Shown in pieces: positions 14,951-15,833 of a DNA stretch of 15,833 bases. Origin of the DNA: Synechococcales cyanobacterium PMM_0003. Its GTDB lineage: Bacteria; Cyanobacteriota; Cyanobacteriia; Pseudanabaenales; Pseudanabaenaceae. Position 1 is the first letter of the stretch; each line of letters opens with the position of its first letter. The translations under genes were made by a program, and so were the position numbers. The stretch spans positions 1-15,833 of the forward strand of contig CASBRC010000289.1 of assembly GCA_949128015.1 (NCBI GenBank). Direction: 5' to 3'. The notes beneath the pieces are model-generated. The model saw only the letters and a program-made list of their open reading frames with translations, was not told the origin of the DNA and made no database searches.

Positions 14951-15000
14951 AACCCATAGGAGAGATCGGCGCTCCGCACCGACTCTCTCCTATGGGTTTT
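14949..15000. terminator. Bidirectional terminator hairpin, repeat family C
   Basis: Perfect 17-base arms AAAACCCATAGGAGAGA (14949-14965) and complement (14984-15000), with an inner TCGG/CCGA pairing after a one-base bulge. It overlaps the hicB stop and ends three bases before the stop of the convergent amidohydrolase gene. The inner part resembles the hairpin at 7712-7752. Confidence 0.85.
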
Positions 15001-15002
15001 CC

Positions 15003-15689
15003 CTAAGCGATCGCAATTGCTTGAGGAACTAAGGCAGCTAGCACGGCATCAGAATTAGCTGTCCAACCGATAATGCCGCCCTGTGCGCGGAGCATCTCGA
15101 TCGTTGATTGTTTAAACTTTGGGAAGTAGCTTGCCGTGCCATCTTCGATCAACAAGCATTCATAACCGCGATCGTTGGCTTCGCGCATCGTGGTTTGCAC
15201 GCATACTTCCGTAGTTACACCTGTAAATAGAAGATGGGTAATCTCTTCTTTTTGTAAAATCTCTTCCAAGTTTGTCCGACAAAAAGCACCTTTTCCCGGT
15301 TTGATAATCACGATTTCATTTTCTAAAGGTGTAAGCTCTGGAATAATATTATTCCCATCTTCGCCGACGATCAAGATTCTACCCATTGTGCCTTGATCGC
15401 CGATTTTGGGATTGCCTTGACCACGATTGAGCTTAGACGGTGGACAATCTGATAAATCAGGGGAATGTGCTTCAATCGTGTGAATCACAGGAAGATTTAG
15501 CGATCGAAAAGTTTCTAATAGTTTTTTAACTGTTGGTACAATGCTTTGTAATTGGGTTACATCGTTGCCAAGCGCATCGCCAAAACCGCCATATTCTAGA
15601 AAATCCCGTTGCATATCGATGATTACTAGGGCGATTTTGCTCTCAGTTGGCAGTTGATAATCATAGGGGTTAGCAGCGATCGCAGTCAT
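15003..15689 (-). CDS. Isochorismatase-family amidohydrolase, biuret-hydrolase-like
   Basis: A 228-residue cysteine hydrolase of the isochorismatase superfamily. The catalytic triad is Asp25 in IIDMQRDF, Lys133 in KPGKGAF and Cys163 in [11 protein letters not shown], with the usual cis-peptide VTTE before the Cys. The segments [58 protein letters not shown] and AQGGIIGW match the biuret amidohydrolase-like branch as I remember it. Such enzymes split biuret-type or related amides to release ammonia. The exact substrate is not provable here, and no allophanate hydrolase or urea carboxylase gene is nearby. The ATG at 15689 is preferred because GAGGAGAAATTAAATTT precedes it. A start 18 codons upstream would read through the family B hairpin region. 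A second, inverted copy of its first 29 bases lies at 15805-15833. Confidence 0.85.
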   Translation of the reverse strand: MTAIAANPYDYQLPTESKIALVIIDMQRDFLEYGGFGDALGNDVTQLQSIVPTVKKLLETFRSLNLPVIHTIEAHSPDLSDCPPSKLNRGQGNPKIGDQGTMGRILIVGEDGNNIIPELTPLENEIVIIKPGKGAFCRTNLEEILQKEEITHLLFTGVTTEVCVQTTMREANDRGYECLLIEDGTASYFPKFKQSTIEMLRAQGGIIGWTANSDAVLAALVPQAIAIA

Positions 15690-15833
15690 AAATTTAATTT
15701 CTCCTCTGAGTAGGTAGGCAAAACCCAAAAAGCTGTAGCGCACGCGCAGCGTGCGCTACAGCTTTTTGGGTTTTGCCTACCTACTCAAAGGAGAAATTAA
15801 ATTTATGACTGCGATCGCTGCTAACCCCTATGA
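15661..15833. repeat. 173-base near-perfect palindrome at the window end
   Basis: Bases 15661-15745 and 15749-15833 are complementary over all 85 positions except one (C at 15706 faces A at 15788), with the three-base centre GCA. The inner part (about 15724-15771) is a family B hairpin, CCCAAAAAGCTGTAGCGCAC and complement. The outer part contains the ribosome site and first codons of the amidohydrolase on both sides. The right arm ends exactly at the last base of the window. Confidence 0.95.
15805..15833 (+). CDS. Start of an inverted second amidohydrolase copy, partial
   Basis: ATG plus eight further codons encode MTAIAANPY, identical in DNA to the start of the minus-strand amidohydrolase. 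It has the same ribosome site (AAAGGAG instead of AGAGGAG), and the frame runs off the window. It may be a real divergent paralogue or a fold-back artefact; the sequence seen cannot decide. Confidence 0.4.

Noticed and set aside
1..15833. A new multi-gene defence or metabolic system
   Set aside because: Genes alternate in strand, are insulated by individual terminators and belong to unrelated families. No operon-like cluster of unknown genes, defence-type nuclease cluster or integrase was seen; the hicAB remnant is the only trace of a toxin system.

Overview
The window is cyanobacterial chromosome. The palindrome GCGATCGC (HIP1) recurs in genes and spacers on both strands. The gene set also fits cyanobacteria: a short divergent Hfq, a chloroplast-EGY-type membrane peptidase homologue, CysA, a multi-PAS pentapeptide protein and a lumen-type TPR protein. 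The moderate G+C and the many long hairpin repeats in spacers suggest a filamentous Pseudanabaena-like organism; that genus is an inference, not something shown here. No rRNA, tRNA, CRISPR array or transposase gene was found.

Left part (1-5881): the 3' end of a YacP/Rae1-like NYN-domain nuclease gene, then a minus-strand run: CHAD-domain protein, small conserved-looking protein, an unusual pyruvate-kinase-like protein, hfq, a secreted beta-barrel-like protein and sfsA. A possible 28-residue plus-strand membrane peptide (5024-5110) lies between the barrel gene and sfsA.

Middle (5882-11759): an RhlE-type DEAD-box RNA helicase and a four-PAS protein ending in pentapeptide repeats, both on plus. 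Convergent to them is an M50/site-2-protease homologue whose HExxH zinc motif reads RELAM, so it is probably a pseudoprotease.

Right part (11760-15833): a solitary cysA ATPase gene, a small secreted protein, a convergent TPR protein, an orphan hicB antitoxin gene preceded by only the C-terminal scrap of hicA, and a biuret-hydrolase-like isochorismatase-family amidohydrolase. The window ends in an almost perfect 173-base palindrome that repeats the start of this last gene in inverted orientation. This is either a real head-to-head duplication or a fold-back assembly artefact.

Most genes look like single housekeeping or regulatory units rather than one operon; no complete new multi-gene system is evident. 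The most distinctive feature is the spacer content. At least three families of hairpin elements recur within 16 kb. Two copies of one family are 102 bases long, lie in opposite orientation and show a compensatory base-pair change in the stem. Many elements sit directly behind stop codons and probably double as bidirectional terminators.
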